A DNA stretch of 64,000 nt, from contig CAMYJT010000001.1 in the NCBI GenBank assembly GCA_947258785.1, forward strand, positions 186,001 through 250,000, given 5' to 3'. The translations under genes were made by a program, and so were the position numbers. Shown piece after piece: positions 15,487 to 29,195 of the stretch. The notes beneath the pieces were generated by a model. That model was given only the letters and a program-made list of their open reading frames with translations, was not told the origin of the DNA and searched no databases. Positions within the stretch are counted from its first letter, which is position 1; every line of letters starts with the position of its first letter. Origin of the DNA: an uncultured Gammaproteobacteria bacterium. GTDB lineage: Bacteria; Pseudomonadota; Gammaproteobacteria; Arenicellales; JAANXG01.

Positions 15487-16683
15487 GTGAACGAATCCGC
15501 TATCGACAAGGGGCGGATCGATCCAAACTCGCCTCCTCGGGAGGATTCAGTTTGGGCGACCGCCGCGTCATCCGGCCTATCGTGGCAAGCTGTAAAACAC
15601 ATGATAATGGATCTTGCTACTAATCGTAACCGAACGGGCGATTTTTTAGGCGCGCGAGCGGATTTTATCCAGGACCGGGTACGCGCCCTGGGGCTGGTCT
15701 TCGCCGCAATCGTCCCGCTGTGGATCGTCCTCGATTTCTTCATCATTCCCGACCGCGTGGTATTCGTCCGGCTGGCAGTGCTGCGTATCCTGTGCGCCTC
15801 CCTGTATCTGGCCTTGGCCTTTATGGGAACCCGACCGCACAATCTGCAACGCGCCGTATTCAAACTTACTACGCTTATGCTCTTGCCCTGCATATTTTAC
15901 ATCGCCAGCCGCTTTGCACTGAACGGCGATGCGCCGACAAGCGCGCTGATGGTTTACTCCTTCTTTCCTTTTGTTATCGTGGCCCAACTTGCAGTCTTTC
16001 CGCTCACATTAATCGAGGCAATCGTGCTGGCGGTCCCCGCTTTCGCAACATTGATCTCGGTTGAATTCCAATTCGGCTATCTGCTATCAATGGCCTTTGT
16101 CGGGGACCTATTGCTGTTGTTCCTGCTCACCGGCCTGTCCATGTGGGCCTCCATGTCCGAACTCCATATGCTGTTGAGGCTCTACCGGCAGGCAACCCGC
16201 GACCCCCTGTCCGGGTTGTTCAACCGACGCGCCTTGATGGAGCGAATAGAAGAAGAGGTTGTCCGCGCCAAGCGCCACAAGCGCACGCTCTCAATATTGT
16301 TTTTGGATCTCGACCGGTTCAAACGAATCAACGACAAATTCGGACATTTGACGGGGGACGAAGTGCTCAAGGCTTTCGCACGGCTCATGGAGGAACAGCT
16401 TCGCAAAACCGATGTGGTCGGCCGTTATGGCGGCGAAGAATTTCTCGTTGTACTGCCCGAGACCGACATGGTGAGCGCCGAAGAGGTCGCGGAGCGTATC
16501 CGTACGGCCTGCGCCACCCGGCCGGTTTCCGATCCGGAGAATGCGGTGGTGCACTTCACCACCAGCGTTGGAGTGGCACAGCTGCGGGAAGGGGAGACCA
16601 CCGACGCCCTGCTCACCCGCGCAGACGACTCCCTGTATCGGGCCAAAGAGTCCGGTCGCGACTGCGTGGTGCTGGCCGCCTGA
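15487..16683 (+). CDS. Membrane-bound diguanylate cyclase (GGDEF)
   Basis: 398 residues with a GTG start at 15487. After about 55 soluble residues, six hydrophobic stretches span about residues 68-225 (for example A-L-G-L-V-F-A-A-I-V-P-L-W-I-V-L and L-L-L-L-F-L-L-T-G-L). The GGDEF domain (about 235-398) includes D-P-L-S-G-L-F-N-R-R, D-L-D-R-F-K-R-I-N-D, R-Y-G-G-E-E-F and the inhibitory-site R-K-T-D. All catalytic features are present, so it should make c-di-GMP at the inner membrane with product inhibition. The membrane domain resembles a MASE-like sensor only in layout; I cannot name the family. Confidence 0.92.
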   Translation: MNESAIDKGRIDPNSPPREDSVWATAASSGLSWQAVKHMIMDLATNRNRTGDFLGARADFIQDRVRALGLVFAAIVPLWIVLDFFIIPDRVVFVRLAVLRILCASLYLALAFMGTRPHNLQRAVFKLTTLMLLPCIFYIASRFALNGDAPTSALMVYSFFPFVIVAQLAVFPLTLIEAIVLAVPAFATLISVEFQFGYLLSMAFVGDLLLLFLLTGLSMWASMSELHMLLRLYRQATRDPLSGLFNRRALMERIEEEVVRAKRHKRTLSILFLDLDRFKRINDKFGHLTGDEVLKAFARLMEEQLRKTDVVGRYGGEEFLVVLPETDMVSAEEVAERIRTACATRPVSDPENAVVHFTTSVGVAQLREGETTDALLTRADDSLYRAKESGRDCVVLAA

Positions 16684-16924
16684 GACCCGCCCCGCAGCCG
16701 CTTACATCCTCGATACGCCCGCCATCCTCCGTGATGCGATATGCGGTTCAGCGCCTTGCTCTTGCTCCTCAGCAGGGCACGGTGGGCGATAATCTTGGAA
16801 TTGAATAAATTTATCTCGTTCGCCGGACCGGTGTGTATTCGGACTCCGGTACCATCCCGGCCCATCAGAGGCTAGAGCGGCCCGTGCGCCGGCATGCCTG
16901 AGAGCACGTTGGCGCGCCGATAGG

Positions 16925-17446
16925 CTACAGAGGGGTCTTGATATTGATGGCCAAACCGACGAAATCGATATCTTTCTCGATTCGTGTGTACTCGAATTCA
17001 AGTTGGGCAATACCGATACTCAGTCCAATCCCCAAACCACCGGAAAAACCGGTGTCGTCACGAGACTCCGGTCCCGCGTCGATGTCCTCGTTGAGAACTC
17101 CGGCCTTAGCCTTGAGATAGATTGGTCCGGCAGTCCGCATCACGCCGTACAGAGCCAGTGTGTCGATACCCCAGTCGCCGAGCAGCTTGTCCCCCTCGTC
17201 GACGGTTGTGGTATATACGCCCTCGACGGCAATGTCGCCGATTCCCACGCCGAGAAATTCATAGCCAAGTGTGAACCCTGCATTCACGGAATCGTCGAAC
17301 CCTGGGCGATCATAGCTCATCAACCCACCCTGGCCGCCCAGATACAGGCCGTCCGCGGCCTGCACCAGGCCGGTAGACCCGACTAGTACCGCCGTAACCA
17401 AGCACCTTGCGCACTTCAGACCGTGCAGTTGTATTTTCCTTTTCAT
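16925..17446 (-). CDS. Small outer-membrane beta-barrel protein
   Basis: 173 residues from the ATG at 17446, preceded by TAGGAG; a longer frame beginning at 17686 adds a non-homologous leader. A signal peptide runs to about A-A-D at residue 32. The mature part alternates hydrophobic and polar residues with Gly-rich strands (G-L-Y-L-G-G-Q-G-G, F-T-L-G-Y-E-F, L-G-I-G-L-S-I-G, L-E-F-E-Y-T-R-I) and ends in a hydrophobic-strand pattern, I-N-I-K-T-P-L. It resembles the OmpW/opacity-type eight-stranded barrels in size, without a clear family motif. Function unknown; probably an outer-membrane structural or adhesion protein. Confidence 0.75.
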   Translation of the reverse strand: MKRKIQLHGLKCARCLVTAVLVGSTGLVQAADGLYLGGQGGLMSYDRPGFDDSVNAGFTLGYEFLGVGIGDIAVEGVYTTTVDEGDKLLGDWGIDTLALYGVMRTAGPIYLKAKAGVLNEDIDAGPESRDDTGFSGGLGIGLSIGIAQLEFEYTRIEKDIDFVGLAINIKTPL

Positions 17447-17763
17447 TATCCAGGCTCCTAACCGTAAAACGATCCCAACCTGCCCGTTGACCGGGTATGC
17501 CAACACACCGATCTTAGCACTGTTGCCCAATTTGGTTTTGAAAGCAAGTCCGCCGTTACGGAAGCGATCCGCAACACAGCCCCGGCGAGCTGCGATACGT
17601 TCCAACGCGGATGTAAGCCGTCCCGACCGGTTCGAGTCAGATTCACCGGTTCCCACGCGCGATGCGCTACACTCCCCCGGGCTCAATCATGACCGAGAAC
17701 CATGCATAACCCCGATTCCGTACTACTCGCCTCTGCCGCGTCTCGAGACCCGCTGCCGTGCCG
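17447..17763. other. 317-base divergent intergenic region, no supported gene
   Basis: This lies between the outer-membrane barrel gene (minus) and the antiporter gene (plus). Frames here are out-of-frame extensions or Arg/Ser-rich. No clear promoter hexamers or dyads were found by eye, but both genes need promoters in it. Confidence 0.4.
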
Positions 17764-21467
<3,704 letters not shown>

Positions 21468-21502
21468 TCATAACCGCGGTCCGGACCGAAAAAGCCGTGT
21501 GG

Positions 21503-21508
21503 ATTATA
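21503..21508 (-). promoter_or_regulatory. Candidate minus-10 box for thiC
   Basis: On the minus strand this reads TATAAT, a perfect sigma-70 minus-10, 87 bases before the thiC start. No good minus-35 is seen at 16-18 bases (a TTACGA is 21 bases away). The surrounding 21417-21840 gap, 424 bases, also holds the upstream region of the Pcm-like gene and no supported gene. Confidence 0.35.
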
Positions 21509-21840
21509 CCGCTTGCGGCCCTCCACCGGTCGTAACCCACAGTGGCGAGGCCGCAGAAGCTCAACACCGCACCGTGTCCACAACAGCCGGCAACCCAACC
21601 ATAACCGACCTTTTTTCAGGGGACTATGCCGATGTGAGCAACCGGATCATTTGGTCGATTCCGTATAAACCGGCGCAAGCCAGTATTTTTTTGGTCCGGC
21701 CATCGTTGTTCAGTGGCGAAGTAGTCATTCCAGCGCTTCGAGCCGGCGCTTGGGCTACGGGTCGCAGCTTGTCTCAGCGACGCAAAGTGCTTACCCTTGG
21801 CCGTCCTGGTTACGCTGTAATTTAAAGAAAGGCCCCGGCA

Positions 21841-22494
21841 ATGGACATAGAGCGCGCACGCTTCAACATGATCGAGCAACAAATAAGAACCTGGGCGGTG
21901 CTCGACTCCAGGGTCCTGGACGCGGTACATCATCTACCTCGTGAGGAATTCGTACCGGAGGAGTACCGGCACCTGGCGTTCGTGGACATGAGCATCCCCT
22001 TGCCCCACGGTCAGGTCATGATGCAACCAAAGCTGGAGGCGAGGTTGCTGCAAGAGTTATCTCTGTCCAGAGACGACTCCATACTCGAGATCGGAACCGG
22101 CAGCGCTTACCTGACGGCCCTGCTGGCCAGCCTCGGTGGCACCGTCGATTCGGTGGAGATCTTCCCGGAGTTCATCGAACCAGCGAGGGACAAGCTGGCC
22201 GAACATAATATGGACAATGTCAATTTCTTTACCGGAGATGCAGCCTCCGGTTGGCCAGGCAACGGCCCCTACGACGCCATCGTGATCACCGGTTCGTTGC
22301 CGGTGCTGCCGGAAAGTTACAAGCAGAACCTGGCGCTGAACGGCCGATTGGTAGCGGTGATCGGTGAGGCGCCGGTGATGGAGGCGATTCTCGTCCAGCG
22401 AATCGACGACGAGACCTGGCGCACTACTTCCCTGTTTGACACCGGTGTCCCACCTCTGGTCAACGCCGTGACCGGCCCCAAATTTGTCTTTTAA
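21841..22494 (+). CDS. Protein-L-isoaspartate O-methyltransferase family protein
   Basis: 217 residues starting M-D-I-E-R-A-R-F-N-M-I-E-Q-Q-I-R-T-W. The SAM motif is I-L-E-I-G-T-G-S-A-Y-L-T-A-L-L near residues 81-95, with P-R-E-E-F-V-P and G-Q-V-M-M-Q-P typical of Pcm. The family repairs isoaspartyl residues by methyl-esterification. This shorter variant, found next to tolC in several proteobacteria, may instead act on another substrate. GGCCCCGGCA directly precedes the start and AAAGAAAGG further upstream is the likely ribosome-binding site. It shares a strand with tolC, 201 bases upstream of it. Confidence 0.88.
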   Translation: MDIERARFNMIEQQIRTWAVLDSRVLDAVHHLPREEFVPEEYRHLAFVDMSIPLPHGQVMMQPKLEARLLQELSLSRDDSILEIGTGSAYLTALLASLGGTVDSVEIFPEFIEPARDKLAEHNMDNVNFFTGDAASGWPGNGPYDAIVITGSLPVLPESYKQNLALNGRLVAVIGEAPVMEAILVQRIDDETWRTTSLFDTGVPPLVNAVTGPKFVF

Positions 22495-22695
22495 ACGGTA
22501 CGCCGACCCAGATCGAGTCAGCGGGGAGGCCCGCCGAGCAGCGCCAGCACCGAGTCCACTTCGACGCAAAGCGATAAACGGCCTTCCCATTATTCAGGGC
22601 AGTATGTTGCTAACAAAACGCACGCTTAGCCATTAAACTATGTAAAGTGGTCTACGCAAACCGGTCTTAAACAATACCGTTCAGCAACCGAAGCT

Positions 22696-24135
22696 ATGTT
22701 TTTGAACCTCACCCGAATCCTGTTAGGCGCGGCATTGTCGCTGGCCGTACTACAGATTCAAGCCATGGAGTTTGCCCTGAACTACGACACCGGCATCTGG
22801 TCGCCCACCGACGGCAAAACCTTATGGGCCGCCAACGACGAGCCGGTCACAGACGCCCTTCGTCATGGTTCCGCCGATCTCTGGGACGTCTATCAGCTCG
22901 CCGTGAAAAATGACCCGGCGTTTCAGGCGGACCGGCTCACCTACGAGGCCGATCTGCAGAATGAGGTGCAGGCCCGGGCGTTGCTGCTGCCGACTATCAG
23001 CGTGACTGGGGTGCGGGTGCGCAACCGCGACAAGTTAACCGCACCGGATGTACCCTTTAGTGTTGGCGGGAGAGCCTATTTTGACAGTAACGCGTACAGC
23101 TTGAGCTTACGGCAACCCGTGTACGACCAGGTGAAGATTCTCGGTTACCGTCAGGCGCGCGCCGCCTCCAAGAGCGCCGCCATCCAATTTCAGATAGACA
23201 GCCAGAATTTAATTCTGCGCGTTGCCGTTCGTTATCTGGCGGTGCTGGCGGCACAGGACAATCTGGGGCTGGCCAGCGCCGAGCGTAAAGCCGTGGCGCG
23301 CCAGCTGGAGCTCGCCGACGAACGCCTCCAAGTAGGGCTCGGTACCAGTACTGATCTGTACGACGCCCAGGCGCGCTTTCGACTTGCCGAGGCGGAGGAG
23401 ATTTCGGCCCGCAAGCTGTTGGACGACGCCCGACAGGCACTGGCTGAATTAATTGGACAGGTACCGGAAAGACTGCGCGCAATTAAGGCCGACGCGCCCC
23501 TGAGCCCGCCGGTGCCCGACAATCTGCAGGCGTGGGTGTCGAGCGCCTATGCCGGGAATCTGGATCTGGCGTTGAGCCAACAAACCGCCGGTGTGGCAGA
23601 ACAGGAGATCCGCTTGCAGCGCGCCGGACACTACCCGTCTCTTGATTTTGTGGTGACGCACAACGTCAATGACGCGAAGGGCAGTATTTCCGGTCCCGGA
23701 AGCGAGAGCACCGTGACCGATGCGTTGTTGGAACTCAGTATTCCGCTGGTGCAAGGCGGGGCAGTCGTATCGCGCACCAAGGAGGCCAGGCTGCGCTATG
23801 AGGCCGCATTGCGCGACGTCGAGGCCGCGCGACGGGCGGCCGAGCGTAACACCCGTGCGGAATATCTCGACGTGATCAGCAACATCCGCCGCGTCGAGGC
23901 CCTGGATCAAGCGGTTACCGCGAGCAAGAGTGCGCTGGAGGCCAAGGAGGAGGGATTTGCCGCGGGGCTCAACACGAATTTGGACGTGCTCGACGCACAG
24001 CGTGATCTGTTTCGGGCCGAGCGCGACCACCTGAAGGCTCGATATGATTACATCCTGAACCGGTTACGCCTGAAGCAGGTGGTCGGGGCGCTGCGCGAAT
24101 CGGATCTGCGCCAGGCAAGCAATTGGCTGGAATAG
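22696..24135 (+). CDS. tolC: TolC family outer-membrane efflux protein
   Basis: 479 residues with a signal peptide (residues 1-24). Two repeated TolC halves are visible, each beginning with a helix rich in polar residues: D-V-Y-Q-L-A-V-K-N-D-P-A-F at about 65-77 and G-L-G-T-S-T-D-L-Y-D-A-Q near 214-225. The second-half counterpart is G-L-N-T-N-L-D-V-L-D-A-Q near 430-441. Trimeric TolC forms the outer-membrane channel and periplasmic tunnel for type I secretion and efflux. No inner-membrane pump or adaptor gene is adjacent, so it may serve several systems. The downstream NTF2-like gene overlaps its last 13 bases. Confidence 0.93.
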   Translation: MFLNLTRILLGAALSLAVLQIQAMEFALNYDTGIWSPTDGKTLWAANDEPVTDALRHGSADLWDVYQLAVKNDPAFQADRLTYEADLQNEVQARALLLPTISVTGVRVRNRDKLTAPDVPFSVGGRAYFDSNAYSLSLRQPVYDQVKILGYRQARAASKSAAIQFQIDSQNLILRVAVRYLAVLAAQDNLGLASAERKAVARQLELADERLQVGLGTSTDLYDAQARFRLAEAEEISARKLLDDARQALAELIGQVPERLRAIKADAPLSPPVPDNLQAWVSSAYAGNLDLALSQQTAGVAEQEIRLQRAGHYPSLDFVVTHNVNDAKGSISGPGSESTVTDALLELSIPLVQGGAVVSRTKEARLRYEAALRDVEAARRAAERNTRAEYLDVISNIRRVEALDQAVTASKSALEAKEEGFAAGLNTNLDVLDAQRDLFRAERDHLKARYDYILNRLRLKQVVGALRESDLRQASNWLE

Positions 24136-24575
24136 CGACCACGAATTGGGACACCGCCGAGCAGGCGGAAGAGGCGTTCTACCGGGCGTTTCAAAACGGC
24201 GACCTCGACGCCATGATGGAGGTGTGGTCCGAGGACGACGACATCGTGTGTATCCATCCCCAGGGCCCTCGACTGGTCGGCGTGCAGCAGGTGCGGGAAA
24301 GCTGGGCGCAGATCCTGCAGGGATCGCCGCCCCTGCGCTTACAGCTATCGGACCAGCGCGGCGTCGACGGGGATGGCATCGCCATACGCTACGTCAACGA
24401 AAACATTTTTCTCCCCGGCGATGAACAGGCGAGGTTCACCGTACTGGCCACAAACGTCTACCGGCGGACCAATGAAGGCTGGCGGATTATTCTGCATCAC
24501 GCCTCACCCACACCTGAGTCGTTACGCGATTTGCAGCGCGCACAAGGCGACAATCGCGCGCCGACGTACCACTGA
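24123..24575 (+). CDS. NTF2/SnoaL-like domain protein
   Basis: 150 residues with a probable TTG start at 24123 inside the end of tolC; no better start is available. It has a single NTF2-like cone fold: A-E-E-A-F-Y-R-A-F-Q-N-G-D-L-D-A-M-M-E-V-W near the start, D-D-I-V-C-I-H-P, W-A-Q-I-L, V-L-A-T-N-V-Y-R-R and W-R-I-I-L-H-H-A-S-P. Such proteins are small ligand-binding or isomerase-type proteins (DUF4440/SnoaL-like), cytosolic, often without known substrate. Overlap with tolC implies co-transcription. Confidence 0.82.
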   Translation: MAGIATTNWDTAEQAEEAFYRAFQNGDLDAMMEVWSEDDDIVCIHPQGPRLVGVQQVRESWAQILQGSPPLRLQLSDQRGVDGDGIAIRYVNENIFLPGDEQARFTVLATNVYRRTNEGWRIILHHASPTPESLRDLQRAQGDNRAPTYH

Positions 24576-24817
24576 GCCGATATTCGTCCGCTGACTCCTC
24601 GTCAACCGTCCATTGTGCCCTCACGGTGCAAGGTTGCGGGGGGCGCGTAAAACGCTTAGAGTTTCCCAGATGCCCGTATACAGCACCAGGGCGGCAGGCA
24701 GCCGCACGATTCCCTCGCCACTGTCCGCGCTCTGTGCTGTGCGGTTTGTTTACCAGTAGATTTCACGTACCCGATTTGAAAAACGCAAGCACGTAAAACC
24801 ACTGATGGAGAATTGAC

Positions 24818-25843
24818 ATGTCTTTATACAGATCTTTGAGACTGCTCCCTGCTGCGCTGTTTGCCTTCGCGGTGGCTGCGAGTGCGAACGCTGCGGACTG
24901 TCAAAAACGCGGCGATCTGGATACCCGCTACTGTGACGACAACGGTGACCTGGTTGCCGACATCCCGCAAGACCGAAGCCAATTGCTGGATCCCGATCTG
25001 CTCGTGTTCTCGTACACACCGGTTGAGGATCCATCGGTATATGAGAACGTCTTCACTGAGTTTATGCAGTACCTGTCGGAGAAGACCGGCAAGCGGGTCA
25101 AGTGGTACGGCGCAGAGTCCTACGCCGCACAAGTGGAAGCCATGCGGTCGGGCCGTCTGCACGTGGCAGGCATCTCTACCGGGCCCACCCCCTTTGGTGT
25201 CAACCTCGCCGGCTATGTGCCGTTCGCCATCATGGATGGGCCGAAAGGGTATGGCTACAAGCTGCAGCTGATTACCCACAAGGATAGCGACATCAAGGAA
25301 GTCAAACACATGAAGGGGCGCAAGATTGCCCACGTGACGCCATCATCGAATTCCGGCAATCAGGCACCCCGGGCTCTATTCAAAGAGCTGGGTGTGACCC
25401 CGGACGAGGACTATAAGGTGACCTATTCGGGAAAACACGATAATTCGATCATGGGTGTTGCGAACAAGGATTATGACGCGGCACCCATCGCATCGACGGT
25501 GCTCGACCGTATGGTAGAGAAGGGTATCGTTAAACGCGAAGATCTTCGAATTATTTGGGAGTCAGACCCTTTCCCGACCACTTCCTATGGCATGGTCCAC
25601 AACCTGGATCCCAACCTCCAGAGCAAGATACGGGAGGCTTTTCTCGGTTTCGATTGGTCGGGCACCGGCCTGGAGAAGGAATTCGGACGCAGCAACGCGT
25701 GGGACAAGTTCAGCCCTATCAACTACAAAGACCATTGGGCCGTGATCCGCACGATCCAGCAACACAATGGCATAGTCTATAATCAGGAAAGCCTCAAGGC
25801 CCTTAAAGTCAAGAAGAAGAAAAAGAAGAAAAAGAGCAGCTGA
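24818..25843 (+). CDS. phnD: PhnD-type phosphonate/phosphite ABC transporter substrate-binding protein
   Basis: 341 residues with a clear signal peptide ending A-N-A-A-D near residue 27, and TGGAGAA before the start. PhnD landmarks are F-S-Y-T-P-V-E-D near residue 69, [26 protein letters not shown] and [11 protein letters not shown]. It should bind a phosphonate, phosphite or similar oxyanion in the periplasm and deliver it to the following transporter. The C-terminus is an unusual run of eight lysines ([11 protein letters not shown]) encoded by AAG/AAA. First gene of a four-gene operon; no C-P lyase genes are in the window, so the substrate is open. Confidence 0.9.
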   Translation: MSLYRSLRLLPAALFAFAVAASANAADCQKRGDLDTRYCDDNGDLVADIPQDRSQLLDPDLLVFSYTPVEDPSVYENVFTEFMQYLSEKTGKRVKWYGAESYAAQVEAMRSGRLHVAGISTGPTPFGVNLAGYVPFAIMDGPKGYGYKLQLITHKDSDIKEVKHMKGRKIAHVTPSSNSGNQAPRALFKELGVTPDEDYKVTYSGKHDNSIMGVANKDYDAAPIASTVLDRMVEKGIVKREDLRIIWESDPFPTTSYGMVHNLDPNLQSKIREAFLGFDWSGTGLEKEFGRSNAWDKFSPINYKDHWAVIRTIQQHNGIVYNQESLKALKVKKKKKKKKSS

Positions 25844-25887
25844 TCGTCAGCGGCGGCATCCCTCGGGGCGCCGCTCCTCTTGTACCA

Positions 25888-26712
25888 ATGCTTTCGATCA
25901 CAGATCTGGTCAAGGTCTATCCCAGTGGCGAACGGGCCCTGGGCGGTGTCAATTTACACATCGATCAACCTCAAGTGGTAGCGGTGATCGGTTCGTCGGG
26001 GGCCGGTAAGAGCACTTTGATTCGGTGTATCAACCGCCTCGTCGAACCGACCTCCGGGCGCGTGCTGCTCAAGGACACCGACGTCACCACCTTGTCCCGC
26101 CGCGCCCTGCGCAGGGCCCGCCGCCGGATGGGCATGATCTTTCAGGAATACAACCTGGTGGAACGGTTGACCGTGATGGAGAACGTGCTATCGGGACGTC
26201 TTGGCTACGTCAGCTCTTGGCAAGCCTATCGCCGCAAGTATCCACCTAAGGATATCTCCCGCGCATTCGAATTGTTAAAACGGGTAGGGCTGGATGGTTA
26301 TCACAACACACGCGCCGACGCCCTATCCGGTGGCCAACGACAGCGCGTGGGCATTGCCCGGGCGCTCATGCAGCAGCCGGACCTGCTGCTGGTAGACGAG
26401 CCCACCGCGAGCCTCGACCCGAAGACCGCGCGGCAGATCATGCGGTTGTTGTGCGAACTCGCACATGAACAAGGGACACCGGCAGTGGTCAACATCCATG
26501 ACGTCCACCTTGCGCAGGGATTCGCCGATCGGATCGTGGGACTCGCCGATGGCGTGATTGCCTTCGATGGCGCCGCCGATGAACTCACCCCGGCGGTATT
26601 GAACGACATCTACGGCGAGGAAGACTGGAGCAAGACCATTCAAAAGACACCCGCGGACCAGGGTAAGGGCAAGAATCGCGGTACGCTCGAGCGAGAATCG
26701 GCAGCCGGATGA
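25888..26712 (+). CDS. phnC: Phosphonate ABC transporter ATP-binding protein PhnC
   Basis: 274 residues. Walker [10 protein letters not shown] is at residues 36-44, the signature [15 protein letters not shown] at about 148-162, and Walker [13 protein letters not shown] follows. The Q-loop [12 protein letters not shown] is typical of PhnC. It energises import with the two PhnE permeases. The C-terminus is charged (G-K-G-K-N-R-G). The stop overlaps the next start by four bases (ATGA at 26709). Confidence 0.95.
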   Translation: MLSITDLVKVYPSGERALGGVNLHIDQPQVVAVIGSSGAGKSTLIRCINRLVEPTSGRVLLKDTDVTTLSRRALRRARRRMGMIFQEYNLVERLTVMENVLSGRLGYVSSWQAYRRKYPPKDISRAFELLKRVGLDGYHNTRADALSGGQRQRVGIARALMQQPDLLLVDEPTASLDPKTARQIMRLLCELAHEQGTPAVVNIHDVHLAQGFADRIVGLADGVIAFDGAADELTPAVLNDIYGEEDWSKTIQKTPADQGKGKNRGTLERESAAG

Positions 26713-27518
26713 GCGCTCGGGTCTGGCGCCCTCCCAAATTGATCGTCAATCCATGGGTTCGCTATGGATTGTTGTTCATGGTTGCCGTTTACCTGGTGTG
26801 CTCGCTCACCCCCGAATTGGTGCCTCTGGTGTCCTTGAACATCGACTGGACCCGCGCCGGACAGGGTCTGCCGCGCGCCGCAGACATGTTCTCGCGCATG
26901 TTCCCGCCGGACTTCAGCCGTTGGGAATTGCTCTACAAAGGGGTCCGGGAAAGTGTACAGATGGCGCTGGCCGCCAGTTTTTTCGGCATGCTGTTGTCGA
27001 TTCCGCTCGGATTGATCGCGGCGCGGAATCTGGTGCCGCTGCCGGTATATCTGTTCGGCCGCGCCCTGCTCGGGATCAGCCGCACCTTTCACGAAGTGAT
27101 TATCGCCATCTTCTTCGTCAAGATCTTTGGTTTTGGCCCCCTGGCCGGTGTTCTCACCCTGGTGGTCGCAAGCATGAGTTTCATCGGTAAAATGCTGGCC
27201 GAGGACATCGAGAACATGCCCCCCGGTCAGCTCGAAGCGATCAAAGCAACCGGCGCCAGTTTTCCCAAGATATTGTTGTACGCAGTCCAGCCGCAGATGC
27301 TGCCGCGCTATTTAGGTGTCTCCATCTACCGCCTCGACGCCAACATTCGTCATTCGACGGTGGTCGGCATTGTCGGCGCGGGGGGCGTCGGGCAAGTGCT
27401 GGCGGCGAGCTTCTCTCGCTACGACTACGATTTCAGTCTCGCGATCCTGATTACCATCGTGGTGCTGGTGTTTGTCGGCGAGTTCTTCAGCAACTGGGTG
27501 CGAGCGAGGCTGCGATGA
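26709..27518 (+). CDS. phnE: Phosphonate ABC transporter permease PhnE (first copy)
   Basis: 269 residues with about six membrane segments and the permease EAA-like loop [30 protein letters not shown] at the start of the core is typical of PhnE. It begins inside the PhnC stop and ends inside the start of the second permease (ATGA at 27515), so translation is coupled across the operon. Having two different PhnE proteins suggests a heterodimeric channel. Confidence 0.93.
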   Translation: MSARVWRPPKLIVNPWVRYGLLFMVAVYLVCSLTPELVPLVSLNIDWTRAGQGLPRAADMFSRMFPPDFSRWELLYKGVRESVQMALAASFFGMLLSIPLGLIAARNLVPLPVYLFGRALLGISRTFHEVIIAIFFVKIFGFGPLAGVLTLVVASMSFIGKMLAEDIENMPPGQLEAIKATGASFPKILLYAVQPQMLPRYLGVSIYRLDANIRHSTVVGIVGAGGVGQVLAASFSRYDYDFSLAILITIVVLVFVGEFFSNWVRARLR

Positions 27519-28327
27519 CACCCGAGGACCACGCCCGTAAGTATCCAGACGTATGGAAACGATTCACACCGAAAGAAACGCTGGTTCGTTACGCATGGTT
27601 CATCGGAATCGTCTTTGTTGCGATTTGGTCTCTCAAACGTTTGGAAATCCCCTGGTTTTATTTCCTGGACGCCCACGAACAAGCGGCTGATCTGGTAACA
27701 CGCATGGTACCCCCATATTGGGAATTTTTTACCGACATCACTGGGCCGCTGATCGAAACCATTCATATTGCCACTCTGGGCACGGTAATAACTTTATTGT
27801 TCGCACTGCCGATCGCGTTTCTTGCCGCGCGCAACACCACTCCTAATGCGGCCACCTGGTTCGTCGGCAGGTTCATCCTGGTCACGTCACGCTCGGTCAA
27901 CACCGTGGTCTGGGGGTTGATCTTTGTCGCAATCTTCGGCCCCGGCCCCATGGCGGGGATCTGGTCCATTGCCGCACGATCCATCGGCTTTGTTGGAAAA
28001 TTGATTGCCGAGTCCATTGAGGAGATAGATCGCGGTACCGCTGAGGCCATCGAGGCCACCGGCGCTTCGCGACTGCAGGTGTTGATGGTCGGGGTAATAC
28101 CCCAAGTGCTGCCGGTGATTTACGGTACCGTCGTTTACAGATGGGATATCAATATTCGAGAGTCGACGGTGCTTGGGTTCGTGGGTGCCGGTGGCATTGG
28201 CATCATACTTTATTCGTCGATCAATCAGTTTGCCTGGCAGGAAGTGTCGGTAATGTTGATTGCGGTTTTCGGTATTGTGCTGATCAGCGAACTCGTGTCG
28301 GCCACAGTGCGCAAGCGGATAACGTAA
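27515..28327 (+). CDS. phnE: Phosphonate ABC transporter permease PhnE (second copy)
   Basis: 270 residues, same fold as the preceding permease, with I-D-R-G-T-A-E-A-I-E-A-T-G-A in the EAA loop and Y-R-W-D-I-N-I-R-E-S-T-V-L-G-F-V-G-A-G-G near the end. The charged N-terminus ([14 protein letters not shown]) is cytoplasmic. Last gene of the importer; the next gene is convergent, 6 bases away, and no terminator hairpin is visible in that gap. Confidence 0.93.
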   Translation: MTPEDHARKYPDVWKRFTPKETLVRYAWFIGIVFVAIWSLKRLEIPWFYFLDAHEQAADLVTRMVPPYWEFFTDITGPLIETIHIATLGTVITLLFALPIAFLAARNTTPNAATWFVGRFILVTSRSVNTVVWGLIFVAIFGPGPMAGIWSIAARSIGFVGKLIAESIEEIDRGTAEAIEATGASRLQVLMVGVIPQVLPVIYGTVVYRWDINIRESTVLGFVGAGGIGIILYSSINQFAWQEVSVMLIAVFGIVLISELVSATVRKRIT

Positions 28328-28333
28328 ATTCGT

Positions 28334-29131
28334 TCAATTCCTGCGTGATACCAAGCTGTCTACTACCTCCACGAAACCGGCGCCGTAGCGTTCCTTAGTG
28401 ACAAAGGCAGGCTTGGGAGTAATCCGGTCACCAAAATCCATGACGTTTGCGACCCCAATGCTGTTAGGAAAATAGGCGAACATCGGTGCGTCGTTGGGTG
28501 AATCCCCTACAAACACATACCGCGCTCGGTCTGCATCCAGATCGACGTCGAAACATTCCAGCATCAACCTGCGGGTCATCGAGAGCTTATCGTAATCGCC
28601 AAACCAACCGTTCACATGAATGGAGCTGACTTTGACGTTGGCACCGGCTTGTTGAAAAAGTTGCACGATGCGCTCGACGTCGGTTTCAGACAACGGCGTT
28701 ACGTCTTCACAATAATCGATCGCAAGATCTGACTCCCGATATCGCTGGTCGGAGGCGAGGGCACAGCCGGGCACTTTGGACAAAATGAGGTTTCCCAGCT
28801 CTTTCAATCGGCACCGGTTCTCGGAACGATTCTTTTCGTCGACAAAAAATCGTTTATACAGTCTGCGATCAGCGCGGTTATATCGAAAATAAAACGAACC
28901 ATTCTCGCCCACCACCGCGTCCACCGGCCACATCCGGGCGATATGATCGCACCAGCCGGCGGGACGGCCGGTGATCGGGATAACCAGGAGCCCGGAGCTG
29001 TGCAGCCGTTCCATAGCGGCGTATGCCTCGGCGGTCAACCGCCCTTTGCTGCTCAGTGTGTCATCAATGTCGAACAGAACGCCGCGAATCCGGCGCCGCG
29101 CATCGGCCGCCAGCGCTGTCAGCGGCTGCAT
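28334..29131 (-). CDS. HAD-IIB family phosphatase (mannosyl-3-phosphoglycerate phosphatase / Cof-like)
   Basis: 265 residues from the ATG at 29131; a longer frame from 29281 overlaps the waaA end and has no support. The HAD nucleophile motif F-D-I-D-D-T-L-S-S is at about residues 20-28, motif II is I-P-I-T-G-R-P and motif IV is V-F-V-G-D-S-P-N-D-A-P-M-F. A mixed alpha/beta cap lies between. The likely role is dephosphorylation of a sugar phosphate or phosphoglycerate derivative in the cytoplasm. It follows waaA by 64 bases on the same strand, so a cell-envelope sugar or compatible-solute substrate is possible but unproven. Confidence 0.82.
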   Translation of the reverse strand: MQPLTALAADARRRIRGVLFDIDDTLSSKGRLTAEAYAAMERLHSSGLLVIPITGRPAGWCDHIARMWPVDAVVGENGSFYFRYNRADRRLYKRFFVDEKNRSENRCRLKELGNLILSKVPGCALASDQRYRESDLAIDYCEDVTPLSETDVERIVQLFQQAGANVKVSSIHVNGWFGDYDKLSMTRRLMLECFDVDLDADRARYVFVGDSPNDAPMFAYFPNSIGVANVMDFGDRITPKPAFVTKERYGAGFVEVVDSLVSRRN

Positions 29132-29195
29132 GGCGATATCACCCGAACATCGTCGAGCGAGCGCCGGATAGCGTCGATGAACCGAATCTGCACGC

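Noticed and set aside
21700..21810. Minus-strand GCTGAGA near 21770 as a TPP riboswitch
   Set aside because: Only the GCTGAGA heptamer matches; the ACCTGATC and GGATAATGCC elements are missing, and the site is over 350 bases from thiC.
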